Positions 27,204 through 38,600 of a stretch of 64,000 nt of DNA are shown piece by piece (positions within the stretch are counted from its first letter, which is position 1; every line of letters begins with the position of its first letter). A program made the translations under genes and the position numbers. Below the pieces are notes generated by a model. That model saw only the letters and a program-made list of their open reading frames with translations, was not told where the DNA came from and made no database searches. Origin of the DNA: Akkermansia sp. N21116 (GTDB taxonomy: Bacteria > Verrucomicrobiota > Verrucomicrobiia > Verrucomicrobiales > Akkermansiaceae); contig NZ_CP139035.1 in the NCBI RefSeq assembly GCF_029854705.2, positions 248,001-312,000 on the forward strand, read 5' to 3'.

Positions 27204-28595
27204 TTATGATCTCTCTTTCAACGATTGAAGAATTTTTTCATGAATACCCTCAAATCCGCCGTTACTCATGACAAGTACGACGTCACCCGTTTGGGCTTTT
27301 TCCTTCACAAAATTGACAATGGCATCAGCCTTCGCTCCCACATAGGAGATTTTTCCAGTAGCAGCCAAATCGGCGGCGAGCATCTCTTCATCCAGTCTTT
27401 CCTCCTTAGCCACCTTTTCAGGATGGTCTACTGCCGCCACGACCGGCACGTCCGCACAAGCCATAGCTTCGGCCAGTTCCTTCTGGAAGATATTCCTGCG
27501 AGACGTATTGGAGCGCGGTTCGAACAACGCCCAAATACGGGACTGAGGATAGCGCTGGCGCAATGCCTCAATGGACTTCCGTATGGCCGTCGGATGATGG
27601 GCAAAGTCGTCAATGACGGCAATTCCGTCCACTACGCCACGTTCCTCCTGCCTCCGGGCCACGCCTAAAAACTGTTTCATTCCTTCCCGGAGCACACTCG
27701 GTTCAAGACCGGCAAACCGCGCAGCTGTCAGAGCCATGGCTGCATTATACACATTGCATTCCCCAACCATCGGCACAAAATACCTTTCTCCATCCAGAGT
27801 GAAAAACGAGCCTTCTTTCCTGCAATCGACATCTTCAATCCTCATATCGGACTGCTCGGAAAAACCAAGCGTCTTGACAGGACACGGAGGATGATCCCTC
27901 ACAACTTCCATGCAATTCTTGTCATCGGCATTCACAATAGCCAGCCCATTGCGGGGAACAACACGAAGAAGACGCTTAAAACTCGTCATGATCTCCTTCT
28001 CGCTCTCATAGATATCCGCATGATCGAACTCAATGTTGTTCATGATCACCAACTCGGGCAAATAATGCAGAAACTTCGACCGCTTGTCGAAAAATGCCGT
28101 ATCGTATTCATCCCCTTCCAAAACGCAAAATTCGGATTCGGTAAAGCGTCCTCCCCTCTTGAGGTTGCGGGAAATCCCCCCGATCATGAATCCCGGATTC
28201 AGACCGGCATACTCCATCAGCCAGGCCAGCATTGAAGTCGTCGTCGTCTTGCCGTGCGTTCCTGTTACCACATAGTTCCTTTTACCGCGCAGGAAATATT
28301 CCTTCATCGTCTCCGGCAGGGAGAGATAGCGTCTTCTGCTCTCCAGAACGGCTTCCACTTCATCATTGCCACGGCTCATTGCATTGCCAATCACGATCAC
28401 ATCCGCAGAATCCGGGACATTGTCCCCCTTGTAGCCTTCAAAAATCGTAATTCCTTCCGATTCCAGAAACGTTGACATAGGAGGATAGACCTTTTCATCC
28501 GTGCCCGTTACTTTATACCCCTTCCTGGCCATCGCTGCCGCAACCGCCCCCATGGCCGTACCACATATCCCTAAAAAGTGAAAATGCTGATTCAT
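27204..28595 (-). CDS. mpl: UDP-N-acetylmuramate:L-alanyl-gamma-D-glutamyl-meso-diaminopimelate ligase
   Basis: A 463-aa Mur-ligase that joins recycled murein tripeptide to UDP-MurNAc. N-terminal FLGICGTAMGAVAAAMARKGYKVTGTD is the Mpl-type Rossmann motif; VTGTHGKTTTTSMLAW is the ATP loop; MNNIEFDHADIY and FAHHPTAIRKSIEALRQ are family motifs, the EFDHADIY form favouring Mpl over MurC. It implies muropeptide recycling. It lies 33 bp upstream of the OmpA-like gene. Confidence 0.9.
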   Translation of the reverse strand: MNQHFHFLGICGTAMGAVAAAMARKGYKVTGTDEKVYPPMSTFLESEGITIFEGYKGDNVPDSADVIVIGNAMSRGNDEVEAVLESRRRYLSLPETMKEYFLRGKRNYVVTGTHGKTTTTSMLAWLMEYAGLNPGFMIGGISRNLKRGGRFTESEFCVLEGDEYDTAFFDKRSKFLHYLPELVIMNNIEFDHADIYESEKEIMTSFKRLLRVVPRNGLAIVNADDKNCMEVVRDHPPCPVKTLGFSEQSDMRIEDVDCRKEGSFFTLDGERYFVPMVGECNVYNAAMALTAARFAGLEPSVLREGMKQFLGVARRQEERGVVDGIAVIDDFAHHPTAIRKSIEALRQRYPQSRIWALFEPRSNTSRRNIFQKELAEAMACADVPVVAAVDHPEKVAKEERLDEEMLAADLAATGKISYVGAKADAIVNFVKEKAQTGDVVLVMSNGGFEGIHEKILQSLKERS

Positions 28596-28625
28596 ATATC
28601 TATAAAAAATTAACTCACTGAATTG

Positions 28626-29522
28626 TTAAAATTGAATGGAAGTTCCCCGGGCATCCTCCTGTTCCCGGGTTCGACGGCGCACGATACCGTCGGCTATATC
28701 GGATACGAGAGCGCCCAAAATACGGCTCAAATGGCTATCCGGACGATAATCCGCAGGAGCCATAAAATTAACCCGGTCTGATGAAGAACTCAGATTGTAA
28801 CACTTGCGGAAGCTCAATCCGGACTCGTCATCGGGATTGTATACGGCTATTGCATGCCCGCCGTTATGGCGCATCACCGTAAAACACGGTACGTCCGTCG
28901 GCCCGTCTCCCACGTAAATCATATTGCGGAACGGCACAGGGCGCATGTCCTCCGCCATATGGTCGTTGACGTCCTGGCTGTAATCGAGAAGCCCCTTGTT
29001 GATACGGAAAAGGAATTGCGTCTTCGTCGTATGGGAAATAACACGCTTGGGAAAATCGATCGCTCCGTTGCTCTCGCTGAATTCGCATCCGAATACCGCC
29101 TTGAAATACGGACGAATCGCTGCGCCGTCAATCAAGGCTTTCAATCCGGACGATATGATATAATACTCCAGTTTAATTCCCATCTCCCGGTGCTTTTCCG
29201 TCAAGGCCACTTCTGGAAGCCATTTGAAAAAATCCGGCAATCCCGGATAAAATGTCAGGCGTTGGCCCAAGTTCTCCAGCATGGCGTTACTGACTTGGTC
29301 CAGGCTCAATGCATCAAGCAACGCCTTCAGATATCCGAGTTCTCCATCCCATTGTTCGCGGGAAACGAATTCGTTGCAATTCTTCCAGAATTCACGAGCA
29401 CTGATACCGAATTCAGGAAAGATCGCTTCGTCCTGCATGTAATGAGGACTCAACGTCTGGTCGTAGTCGAAAACGAGAGCAATGGTATTCTGGGGAACCG
29501 ACATGGAGGGAGTAGAAAACAT
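28626..29522 (-). CDS. HAD superfamily hydrolase (phosphoserine-phosphatase-like)
   Basis: A 298-aa haloacid-dehalogenase-type phosphatase. Motif I is VFDYDQTLS (nucleophile and acid Asp), motif II is [10 protein letters not shown], and motif III/IV is [14 protein letters not shown]. The helical cap between residues about 35 and 140 resembles phosphoserine phosphatase-type caps. It starts five bases after lptB, in the kdsA-lpt operon. A Kdo-8-phosphate phosphatase role would suit the position, but KdsC is about 190 aa and lacks such a cap, so the substrate is left open. Confidence 0.75.
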   Translation of the reverse strand: MFSTPSMSVPQNTIALVFDYDQTLSPHYMQDEAIFPEFGISAREFWKNCNEFVSREQWDGELGYLKALLDALSLDQVSNAMLENLGQRLTFYPGLPDFFKWLPEVALTEKHREMGIKLEYYIISSGLKALIDGAAIRPYFKAVFGCEFSESNGAIDFPKRVISHTTKTQFLFRINKGLLDYSQDVNDHMAEDMRPVPFRNMIYVGDGPTDVPCFTVMRHNGGHAIAVYNPDDESGLSFRKCYNLSSSSDRVNFMAPADYRPDSHLSRILGALVSDIADGIVRRRTREQEDARGTSIQF

Positions 29523-29527
29523 GGGAT

Positions 29528-30274
29528 TTACATCCGGAATTGTTCGCCAAGATACTGTTTACGGGCTATCGGGTCATTGGCGATTTCCGAAGACGTCCCG
29601 TGCTTGATCACCCTGCCTTCAAACAGAATGTACGCCCGGTCGACAATATGAAGAGTCTCCCGGACATTGTGATCGGTGATCAGGATGGACAATCCGTCCT
29701 TCTCCCTCAATTCCATGACGATTTTCTGGATGTCCGACACGGCAATCGGATCTACGCCACTGAAAGGTTCGTCCAGCATCAACAGACAAGGATTGCTCGC
29801 CAAGGCACGCGCTATGGTCAATCGGCGCTTTTCACCACCGGACAACTGGATAGCCATTGATTCGCGGATCTTGGTAATCCCGAAACGGTCCATTAATTCA
29901 TCAGCCCGCAACTTACGCTGGGCAGGAGTTAAATCCTTACGCGTCTCCAAAATAGCCATCAGATTGTCCTCCACGGACAATTTGCGGAAAATCGACTCTT
30001 CCTGCGGCAAATATCCCATCCCACGCCTGGCCCGCAGATGCATCGGAAGCATGGTGATGTCTTCCCCTTGGAAGACAACCTTGCCTTCATCCGGCCTCAC
30101 TAATCCCGCCACCATATAAAACGACGTCGTCTTGCCGGCACCGTTGGGACCAAGCAATCCGACAATTTCTCCCGGACCGACCGTCAAACAAACATTGTCG
30201 ACAACTTTGCGGGTCTTGTACGTTTTGCACAAACCGGATGCTTCGAGGAGATAATCGGGAGAATCGCTGTTCAC
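29528..30274 (-). CDS. lptB: LPS export ABC transporter ATP-binding protein
   Basis: A 248-aa ATPase that powers extraction of LPS from the inner membrane by LptB2FG. Walker [17 protein letters not shown], the Q-loop sequence [17 protein letters not shown], the signature [16 protein letters not shown] and Walker [18 protein letters not shown] match LptB closely. Neighbours lptA and lptC-like support it. lptF/lptG are not in the window. Confidence 0.93.
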   Translation of the reverse strand: MNSDSPDYLLEASGLCKTYKTRKVVDNVCLTVGPGEIVGLLGPNGAGKTTSFYMVAGLVRPDEGKVVFQGEDITMLPMHLRARRGMGYLPQEESIFRKLSVEDNLMAILETRKDLTPAQRKLRADELMDRFGITKIRESMAIQLSGGEKRRLTIARALASNPCLLMLDEPFSGVDPIAVSDIQKIVMELREKDGLSILITDHNVRETLHIVDRAYILFEGRVIKHGTSSEIANDPIARKQYLGEQFRM

Positions 30275-30278
30275 AGAG

Positions 30279-31253
30279 TTATTTCCGGTTTGGTTTGTGA
30301 TCTGACGAACCGAATCCGGATTTCTGATCCCGGATATTGCGTAATTTCGTCGTCCATTTACCGACGAACACCACGGCTCCGTTTTCCGTTACGCGTATGT
30401 AGGCATTGGGATCATTCGTTACCGAGTTATGCGTCATGTACTGTACCATCATCGGCAACCCCGTCATCAGGATTTCACCGGTCAGGGCATTATAGGTAGC
30501 TCGTTGTGCACGCGCCCAATAAACCTCTCCTTTGTCATCCTTGCTGTTCATGACCACATTGCCTTCCGCCGTCATCTTTTTAATCCCGTCAAAATTGACA
30601 TTCAACGTATCCGCCGGAGTTTTGGGAGACAAATGCTTGCTCTCTTGACCCTTCTCCGTTCCGTCTCGGGATTCGTCTTCCTTTTTGGGTTCACCGCCTT
30701 TTTTCTCTTGAGGGGGACCTTCATGAAGGTAAACCTTAAGCTGCCGGTCGCAATCCAGATTGAGACGCGGATCACGGACTTTGACATTACCTATGTAAAC
30801 AACCAATCCCTGCGACGAGTCGAAATAGATCCCTTTGTCGCAGTCAATCAACATATCCTCTGCCGAATTGATTGGCTTATCTTCCACAGCAATTGCCGGA
30901 CGAGCATGCACGGCCAGAGAAATTTCAATTCCTTGCTCCTTGCAAAAATCCAGAACATCTTTGTCGATGCGGGCCGCTTCTTGTTTCAGGGATTCGTCAA
31001 GCCGTACGGTATCGTCGACAAGTTTTCCAAATGGCTTGGCATCAAATCCGGTTTCCTTTTCCAGAGCAGCTCGTTCGCCAGCCGTCAACACCCGAATATC
31101 GGAGGCCGGATAATCAACTTTTCCCGGTTCCTCCAGTTCCGTCTTGGTCGGCGCGTTCTTTTCCAGTTCCACCAAATAATCCGGGTCACCTGCAGCAAAG
31201 GACGACAGGCACATCCCGATCAAACAGGTCGTCGTTAAACTCTTTTTCATCAT
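30279..31253 (-). CDS. lptA: LptA/OstA-like periplasmic LPS-transport protein, long form
   Basis: A 324-aa exported protein (signal peptide residues 1-20) with OstA/LptA-type beta strands: DCDKGIYFDSSQGLVVYIGN and MTAEGNVVMNSKDDKGEVYWARAQRATYNALTGEILMTG. It is much longer than E. coli LptA (185 aa): there is an N-terminal region of about 120 residues and a charged Lys/Glu/Pro-rich insert (about 185-215). Location four bases upstream of lptB and overlapping the LptC-like gene supports a bridge role. Confidence 0.75.
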   Translation of the reverse strand: MMKKSLTTTCLIGMCLSSFAAGDPDYLVELEKNAPTKTELEEPGKVDYPASDIRVLTAGERAALEKETGFDAKPFGKLVDDTVRLDESLKQEAARIDKDVLDFCKEQGIEISLAVHARPAIAVEDKPINSAEDMLIDCDKGIYFDSSQGLVVYIGNVKVRDPRLNLDCDRQLKVYLHEGPPQEKKGGEPKKEDESRDGTEKGQESKHLSPKTPADTLNVNFDGIKKMTAEGNVVMNSKDDKGEVYWARAQRATYNALTGEILMTGLPMMVQYMTHNSVTNDPNAYIRVTENGAVVFVGKWTTKLRNIRDQKSGFGSSDHKPNRK

Positions 31254-31750
31254 TGGGAATCCTTCTTCATTTTGCCCATTCGTATCCGCGATTTCACCGG
31301 TCCTTTAAGGAACCCGACATTGCGTCCGGAATGGAATCTCAATCCCGTGCCTTCCGCACGGAACCGTTCATCGTCAATAATTGTCTTTTGATCCGATACA
31401 AGGCATTCCGTATCGAAAAAATAGGAAGCGTTCAGCGTAAACATCCGGGTCATCTCATGACCGTCATCGGCAAACAGGTAGACATTCACCTTGTCTCCCG
31501 ATAATTCCGTCTCGCTGATCACCTTCATCAACACCGAAGTAATCAAAGCCGTCTTACGGCGGTTCTCATACTGCGGTATACTCACGTTCGTCAACTCGCT
31601 ACCCGGGGGCAGAAGATCCAATGCCGGAAATTTTTTGTCCACCGGCACCAAAGGACTGTTGTCCATAAATGGAGACGGCGTATCATTCGACAGGGAAATT
31701 CCCCCGGCGGCAACGAGCATGATAACAATTCTGGCAACACTCTTTACCAT
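31250..31750 (-). CDS. LptC-like small periplasmic protein
   Basis: A 166-aa protein with an N-terminal hydrophobic segment (residues 5-21) and a predicted beta-rich remainder. Sequence likeness to LptC is weak. The call rests on position: it lies between kdsA and lptA, overlapping kdsA by 7 bp and lptA by 4 bp, exactly where lptC sits in many genomes, and on its single-anchor architecture. It has no motif that proves the role. Confidence 0.5.
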   Translation of the reverse strand: MVKSVARIVIMLVAAGGISLSNDTPSPFMDNSPLVPVDKKFPALDLLPPGSELTNVSIPQYENRRKTALITSVLMKVISETELSGDKVNVYLFADDGHEMTRMFTLNASYFFDTECLVSDQKTIIDDERFRAEGTGLRFHSGRNVGFLKGPVKSRIRMGKMKKDSQ

Positions 31751-32562
31751 GGTCGCGCAGCTTTGCGGATAGCTTCCAATCGAACAAGCACCCCCTCCAA
31801 AAGACGCAGGGGAATTTGGTTCGGTCCATCGGACAAGGCATGTTCAGGATCTTTGTGCACTTCCATGAACACACCGTCAATTCCCACTGCCATCGCAGCA
31901 GAAGCCAGAACGGGAGCAAGTTCACTGTCTCCTCCCGTCGTCCCGCCAAGTCCGCCGGGTCTCTGTACGGAATGCGTTGCATCAAACACGACAGGAAAAC
32001 CTTCCTGGCGCATCCAGTACAATCCGCGCATATCCACAACCAAATTATTATAACCGAACGTCGTACCGCGTTCGCATATCATGAATTGCTCACACCCGAA
32101 AGCGCGCATCTTGCCGGCAATATTCACCGTATCCCACGGAGCCAGGAACTGTCCCTTCTTGATATTTACGGCCCGGCCTGTCTTGGCGCACGCTTCCAGC
32201 AAATCCGTCTGGCGGCAGAGAAAAGCCGGGACTTGGAGCATATCGACATATTCTGCGGCAATTTCCGCCTCACGGGAAGTATGAACATCCGTCACGACGG
32301 GAATATTGAGTTCTTTCCCGATTTCACTCAGGATCCGACACCCCTCATGCACACCGGGACCCCGGAATGACGATACGGACGTCCGGTTGGCCTTATCGTA
32401 AGAAGCTTTAAATACAAGCGGGATATCCACACGGTCGGAGATTTCCTTGATGGCACGGGCCATCTCCCAAACGAACGGTTCGGATTCGAGAGAGCAAGGG
32501 CCAAGAATGTAAAAGGGACGTTCTCCGCCTATTTCGACGGATTGAATGGAAAAGGGATTCAT
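31744..32562 (-). CDS. kdsA: 3-deoxy-8-phosphooctulonate (Kdo-8-P) synthase
   Basis: A 272-aa enzyme that condenses phosphoenolpyruvate and arabinose-5-phosphate for Kdo in LPS. Motifs: ILGPCSLES, FKASYDKANRTS, FRGPGVHEG, VTDVHTSREA, VPAFLCRQTDLL, KKGQFLAPWD, ERGTTFGYNNLVVDMR and DATHSVQRPGG. The start at 32562 is chosen since the likely promoter lies at 32587-32615, giving a short leader; an ATG at 32586 would begin at or before the transcription start. It is first in the kdsA-lptC-lptA-lptB-HAD operon. Confidence 0.93.
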   Translation of the reverse strand: MNPFSIQSVEIGGERPFYILGPCSLESEPFVWEMARAIKEISDRVDIPLVFKASYDKANRTSVSSFRGPGVHEGCRILSEIGKELNIPVVTDVHTSREAEIAAEYVDMLQVPAFLCRQTDLLEACAKTGRAVNIKKGQFLAPWDTVNIAGKMRAFGCEQFMICERGTTFGYNNLVVDMRGLYWMRQEGFPVVFDATHSVQRPGGLGGTTGGDSELAPVLASAAMAVGIDGVFMEVHKDPEHALSDGPNQIPLRLLEGVLVRLEAIRKAARPW

Positions 32563-32586
32563 GCAGACAATAAATCTTCTTTCCAT

Positions 32587-32615
32587 ATCATGCCGAGATA
32601 TCCCCCCCCGGTCAA
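32587..32615 (-). promoter_or_regulatory. Probable kdsA-lpt operon promoter with a G8 spacer tract
   Basis: On the minus strand TTGACC (32615-32610) is followed by a 17-base spacer and CATGAT (32592-32587), a good match to -35/-10 boxes. The spacer begins with eight G (32609-32602). Length changes in such a tract would change spacing and so promoter strength, as known for some surface genes of pathogens. Expected start of transcription is near 32580. Confidence 0.45.
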
Positions 32616-32620
32616 GCAGA

Positions 32621-32656
32621 GATGCCGTCCCGTGGCTGATTCCACGAAACGGCATC
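32621..32656. terminator. Strong 15-bp hairpin between the autotransporter gene and kdsA
   Basis: GATGCCGTCCCGTGG (32621-32635) pairs with 32642-32656; two of the pairs are G-U type in the minus-strand RNA, the loop is six bases. It lies between the autotransporter stop (32684) and the kdsA promoter, so it probably limits read-through from the giant gene, although no clear U-tract follows. Confidence 0.5.
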
Positions 32657-32683
32657 CCCGGCTTTAATTTGTTCCCGACTGCG

Positions 32684-35600
32684 TTAGAAGTTGTAACGAT
32701 AGCCGATGCTGCCGCTCGCCGACGTCATACGGCTGCGGATGTCTGCCGTAGCATCCACGAATATCGTCCCGTTTTCGCCGGACGGCAGGCTCAACCCGGC
32801 TCCGAACTGGAGCCCCGTCGTCCCCGCCTTGCTTCCCTTCACCTGCCGGCTGAACCCGGGATTGGACAGGAATCCTACGTTGCCTTCGCTGCGCGTGTCG
32901 CCCAGGTCCTGCGCCACCTGCACCCGGAGTTCCCCTAGCGATTCGCGACCGAACACGTTCCCGCCGATGATCCCCATCAGACGTCCGCCCACGGACACCG
33001 TCGCCGACGTCCCTTCAAGACCGCTCACCCGGAGACCCGCGTTGCCGGCTCCCGTCTCATTGTAGTCGTCCACTTCATTGCGCATCACGCTCACGTTGAC
33101 CAGCGGCTGGAAGATCGCATTGTTCTCTTCGTTCAAGGCAATGTCGTAGGTCGCTTCGTACATCGCTCCATACGTGGAACCGCTCGTCGAGCCGTGTCCC
33201 GTGTAGCTGCCTTCTCCGTAGTTGACGGTACGGTCGACCGTTCCGTCGCTCCAACCCGCCGTCACGATGAAGTTGTGACCCCACTTGCCCTTCTGGTACC
33301 GGGCGAACAGGTTCGCGTAGTAGATGTCCAGGTCGCCGCTCAAAGTGTCGGCTCCGTTCGACGTCAGCTTGCCGTAGCTCGCCGACATCGCCAGCCCCAC
33401 CGTGAGCCTTTCGCTCAGGTTCGTGTCCACACCGAAGGTTCCTCCCCAGGTATTGTATTTGTAACCGGCGAAGTCGCCCGACTCCGTCAGGCTGTTATAC
33501 GTCCCCGTGGCCTGTACCCAGGCGTTCCACAGCGGCAGTTCGCCGTCGTAGTTGTACCCTTCGGGAAGCCCCATGGTCGTCATCCGGTTGCGCAGCAGAG
33601 TCTGCTGGTAGCGGTAGTCCGCCTGCTGGGCTCCCAGAAGGCTCGTTACCGTGCTGCCGGCGGCGGCGGCCATCTTGTGGCTGGCCGAGGAGGCACTGCC
33701 CGTCTTGATGTCGTCCATGATGGAGGAGAGGAGCAAGTCGAGATTGCTGCCGCTCTTCTGCAGTCCGGCGTTCCAAATGAGGCCGGCCCCGGCCTTGGCC
33801 GTTTCGGATCCGGCGTATTGATCCAGCGTATTGACTTTGTTGAGGACGGGGGTTGCCAGGAGCTGGCGGCCGTCGTGGCCGATGGAGAGGTCGGCCGACG
33901 TGTAGAACAGTGAAATGCTCTTCTCAAACGTCACCGTCCAGTCTGTGAAATCCGTCCCGCTTCCCAGCGTTTGGCCGGAGACGTTCAGGAAACCTCCCGT
34001 CGCGTCCATCACGACCAGGTCGGACAACGGCGCATTCCAGCCTTCGGAATCGTGGTTGATGAACCGCAGGGACATGCGTTCCGGCAGCGTCACCGTACCC
34101 GTGGCGGATACCGACGTGTTGTCGATCCCCGGAGCCGCTACCGTCGTCAGGAGGGAGCCTTCGCCGAAGGCCGCGTTCCCGGAGATGTCCAGTTTCATAT
34201 GGCCCACCGTAGAGGCGGGATCCGATGTCCCGAGAACCAGGCTCCCCCCTCCATGGACCAGAAGGCCGGAGGACTTCGCGTTGTTCTTCAGGACGAGTTC
34301 CGCCCCGTCGTTCACCGCCAGATGTCCGTAGGAAGCCGTGCCGGACGGGAGGTCCACGACAAGGCGGCCGCCCTGGACGTCAAGACTCAACGAGTCATTG
34401 CTCATGGCAAGCGTCTGCGTCCCCGTACCGGCCTTCGCCAACGTACCCCGGCCTTCCATCGCGAAGGAAATCGTTCCTTCGCCATTGCCTGTGAGTTTCA
34501 GGACGGCAGGCGCCGCGTCGACTCCCTGGAAGTCGACCGTACCCGGGCCTGTCAGGTAGCCCATTTCGATGGTTTCGCCGCCGCCGATGTACAACCCGGC
34601 ATGTTCCTGAAGGTTCAGCGTGGTATCGGAGGACAGGCTTCCCGTGCCGACAAGCAGCGTTCCGCCGGCCATGTCCAGCGTGCCGGAGCCCGTCACCTGC
34701 GTATCGAGCACCGTATTGCCGGCTCCCGTCAGCGTCAGCCTGGAGGCCTCTCCCGAAAGGGATAAAGCGCCGCTGCCCTTCAGACTTTCGGTCTTGCCGG
34801 TTCCACCGATCACGGTCATGGCTCCCTCCCTGCCCGTATCAAGGGTTCCGAAGGAACTCGTCCCGTTGAGCGTCAGCGTGCCTTCGGACGTTGTTACCGT
34901 ACCGCTCGTCGAAAACGATCCATTGATCGTCAATCCCGCCGCGCCCGTCTTGATAAAGTCCGCACTGCCGCCGGCGATGTTGCCGTCATAGACCGTATCG
35001 AGCTTCTCGCCTTCCGTGTTCAGACCGTTGACGAAGTTGATCTTCGCCGCCCCGGATCCGGGATCAGCGTTGGCAACGGTGATGGTATAGACCGTTCCAT
35101 CTTCGCCAAGACCCCCGAGCAGGTTTTCCACCTTCAACCCGGCGGGATGGCCGCTGCCCGCCGCGGGAGCCCCGGACAGGCTGATGTCCAGATCCTCGTC
35201 GATCACCACCGCCTTGTACGCGTCGAGATAGTTGTAATGCGTGCCCGCGTTAAGCTGACCCTTGTCGTCCGACGCGAAATAAACGTCTCCGCCCGCCGTG
35301 ATCGCCACCTGGCCGTCGGACAGGTACGAATCGAACTGGGCCTGGCTGATATCGACCGTCTTCACGGCGTAGCCGAGGTACTGGAGCAACGGATTGAAAC
35401 GGATGGACTTGAGCCATGCCAGGGATCCTTCGGAAAGATCGCTGTAGCCGTTGAAGGTGGCGCTATGCGTCTGCGGAGCATCGGCAACGAGCCGGCCGTT
35501 GGTGAGCTGCAGCAGGACGGTCGTGCCCTCCAGATTGTTCCGTGAGATCGACTTCTGCAGGTCGAGCGTCAGGCCCAATGTCAGGGAACCCAGGGAGACG

Positions 35601-38600
35601 TCATGTCCGGCGGCTGACGCCCCGGCATCGGAACCGAAGACGATGACGCCATCGGCGCGTCCGGAAGAGCCGGGCACATAGTTGTTCTCACCCAGCATGA
35701 GCGTCGTCGGACCTTCCAGCGTCAGGTTGCCCGAACCGATGCCGCTGATCGTCGTGGCACGGTAGGGAGAAATATCCGTCTTAACCGGCACGAGGATGGA
35801 GGCAATGGCAGATGCCTTCAAACCTCCCAGATCAATGCCGGCCACTCCTTCATGGGCCAGGATGGAGACATTGGAATCGGAAACATAGCCCGAGGCCCGG
35901 GTCAGGCTGCCGTTCTTAATCGTGATGGCGTTGGCAATGCCCAGGCCGCCCAGATCGGCCGAGGCGGAGTCGCCGTCGACGACAAGGCCGCCCTTGGCGA
36001 GAGCCGAGGAGGAACTCAGTTCGACAACGCCTTCCGTCACCGTCAGGGTGCCGTCCCACTGGGTGTCTCCTTCATTCGTGCCGGACAGCACAAGTGAACC
36101 GGCTCCGCTCTTGGTCATGACTCCGCTGCCGGACAATGCTCCCGACAAGGAGATGGAAAGCCCCTGCCCCACATCGACGGTAGAACCGCCTTTGTCGGCC
36201 GTACCGGCCAGAACAAGCGTATGATCCGAACTCCAGGAGGTCGCCGCACTTAAAACTCCGTTCCCCAGCGTCACCGTTCCGGGAGTTCCTGTAATACCGG
36301 AAGCTCCCAAGACAAGTTTGCCTCCATGAACGGTCAAGGCCGAATCCTCCGACCCGAACTGGATGCCCGACAGCGCAGCTTCGCCTCCGTTGATCGTCAA
36401 TTGTCCGGAACCATTCTGGCCGAGAATGGCGGTTGCATCGGCGGCGTCCAAGGTTCCCTTATCAAGAATCAGAGCGCCGGAAAAACCTTCCGTCCCCAGT
36501 TCCAGGGAATCCTTCACACGAACGGAGCCTTCCGAATCCGCCGATCCAATCTTCAGCGTAGCGCTGGCCGTCAGACGTAGATTGGCGACATCGATGTCAT
36601 TGGTCGTCAACAGAGTAACGTCGGATATTCCGTCTGGCTTGTAACCGGACATCACCAGCCAGCCGTCAGCCATGGAGAACTTGCCGGAAAAGGTATCGTC
36701 GCCGTTCTGGAGTTTCAGAAGCAGGGAGCCGCCATCGTTCTTCTCCACTGTCCCAAGGATTCCCGACAAGCGACCGCCGATGGCGATTTCCTGATCGGCT
36801 CCCGTATTGGACAATGCCAGCGTAGAATCCTCGTCAACACTCACCGTACCAGTCAACACGGAGGTATGATTGATTCCTGCCAGGGCGACAGTTCCCGCCC
36901 CTTCTACGGAAATAGAGGCATCTTTGATGTCTTCGCCCTGAGTCAGGGTCAAACGGTCTTCTGCTGCCACTGTGCCGACCGAGAAGGAAACGCCTTCCGC
37001 GGAAAGACGGTTGTCCAGAGTCACGTCTCCCTTGGCAAGGAGAGTCCCGCCCGAAGTCGTTTCATTGGCCCGGAACGTGATCAGTCCGGAGCCGAGAGCA
37101 TCATCGTTGGTCACAACGACCGTACCGCCCTCCAGACGGGTTCCGCCCTCGTACGTATTGTGCGTTTCAATCGTCAACTGGCCGCCGCCCTGCTTTGTCA
37201 GGATGGCGGTTCCGGTGATATTGGCATCGGAATCTCCGGCAAAGACGAAGGAATTGGCATCTCCCGACTCGTTACTCACCGTCACCGACTTGGGCGTCAC
37301 GTCACCGACAATCGTGACGGTGTGATTGAAGTCATGGCTCTGGCTCGTACTGACAAACCACAGCACCTGGTTATCCGGACCATACTGGAGACTTTCCGAT
37401 TCATCGGCATCCCAGACCTCTCCCGGACTTTCGTTCACACCCTTCCATACGGCATTCGTATCTCCCGCCTGCCCCTTCCACGTCCACGAGACAATGGTCG
37501 AAACACGGAGGACGACAGTATTGTCCACCATGTCCATCAGGAAACCGCGCGTACTCGTATCCGACAAAACGTATTTGAAATCACCAAGGCTCAGAAGGTC
37601 ATTCCCGGTAAACAACTGATACGTTCCGGGGGTCAAATCCTGATACCCTGACAGGACGAGGTTCTTGTCAGCCGTCGACTCATTGGTAAACGTGCCGCTC
37701 AGGGATACGAAGGACGCATCCCCGGTTTCCCGGCCGGCCATGTTCATGGTCAATACGGAATTGCCCGTCAGCGTCAAATTCGTCGAGGACAGGACGCCCG
37801 TGCCGGACATCGTGATATTCCCCAGTCTCGGAGAAGCCAGCGCCGTATCGTCGAACTTCAGCATCCCGCCGGACACCGTCGTCAGGCCCGTATACGTCGG
37901 CTGGGTCTTGATCACCACAGTCCCGTTCCCCGTTTTCGTGACGGCACCGCCGCCGCTCAGCACGCTTTCAATCGTACCGGAAGACAACAGGGCAGTCGTA
38001 CCTTCCTTCAAATGGAGGGCGTCCCCCTTCAGGGTTCCGCCATCCATCTTCAGCGTCCCGGCATACGCGCTTCCGCCGGCAACGGTTGTCTCGCCCGTCA
38101 CCGAAAGTGCATTCTCAATAGCCAGGTTATCCAGATCAAGCGTACCGCCGGAAAGGGTAACCGTACTGCCGGAAAAAGCCTTGAGGCCGCCTGCTTTCAG
38201 CGTCCCTCCGGAAACCGTCGTCGTTCCCGCGTAGGTATTCTCCCCGGTCAGCACGACCGTACCCTCTCCCGACTTCTCAATCCCTCCGTCCCCGGAAAGA
38301 ACGTTGGCTATCGAACCGCTCTTCAACTGAGCCGTCTTGCCTTCCGCCAAATTGACGGCATCACCCGTCAGCGTACCTCCGTCAAGCGTCAACACTCCCG
38401 CATAGGCGGAGCCTCCGTTCAATACGGCCGTACCCGATACCGTCACTCCGTTGGCTGCCGCTTTGCCGTCCAGATCCAGCGTTCCGCCGGCAAGGACTAC
38501 CGTACCCGTGCCGAAACCGGACACATGGCCCGCCTTCAAAGTCCCGTCGGAAACCGTCGTCGTGCCCGCATAGGTACTGGCACCCGACATGGTCAGCGTC

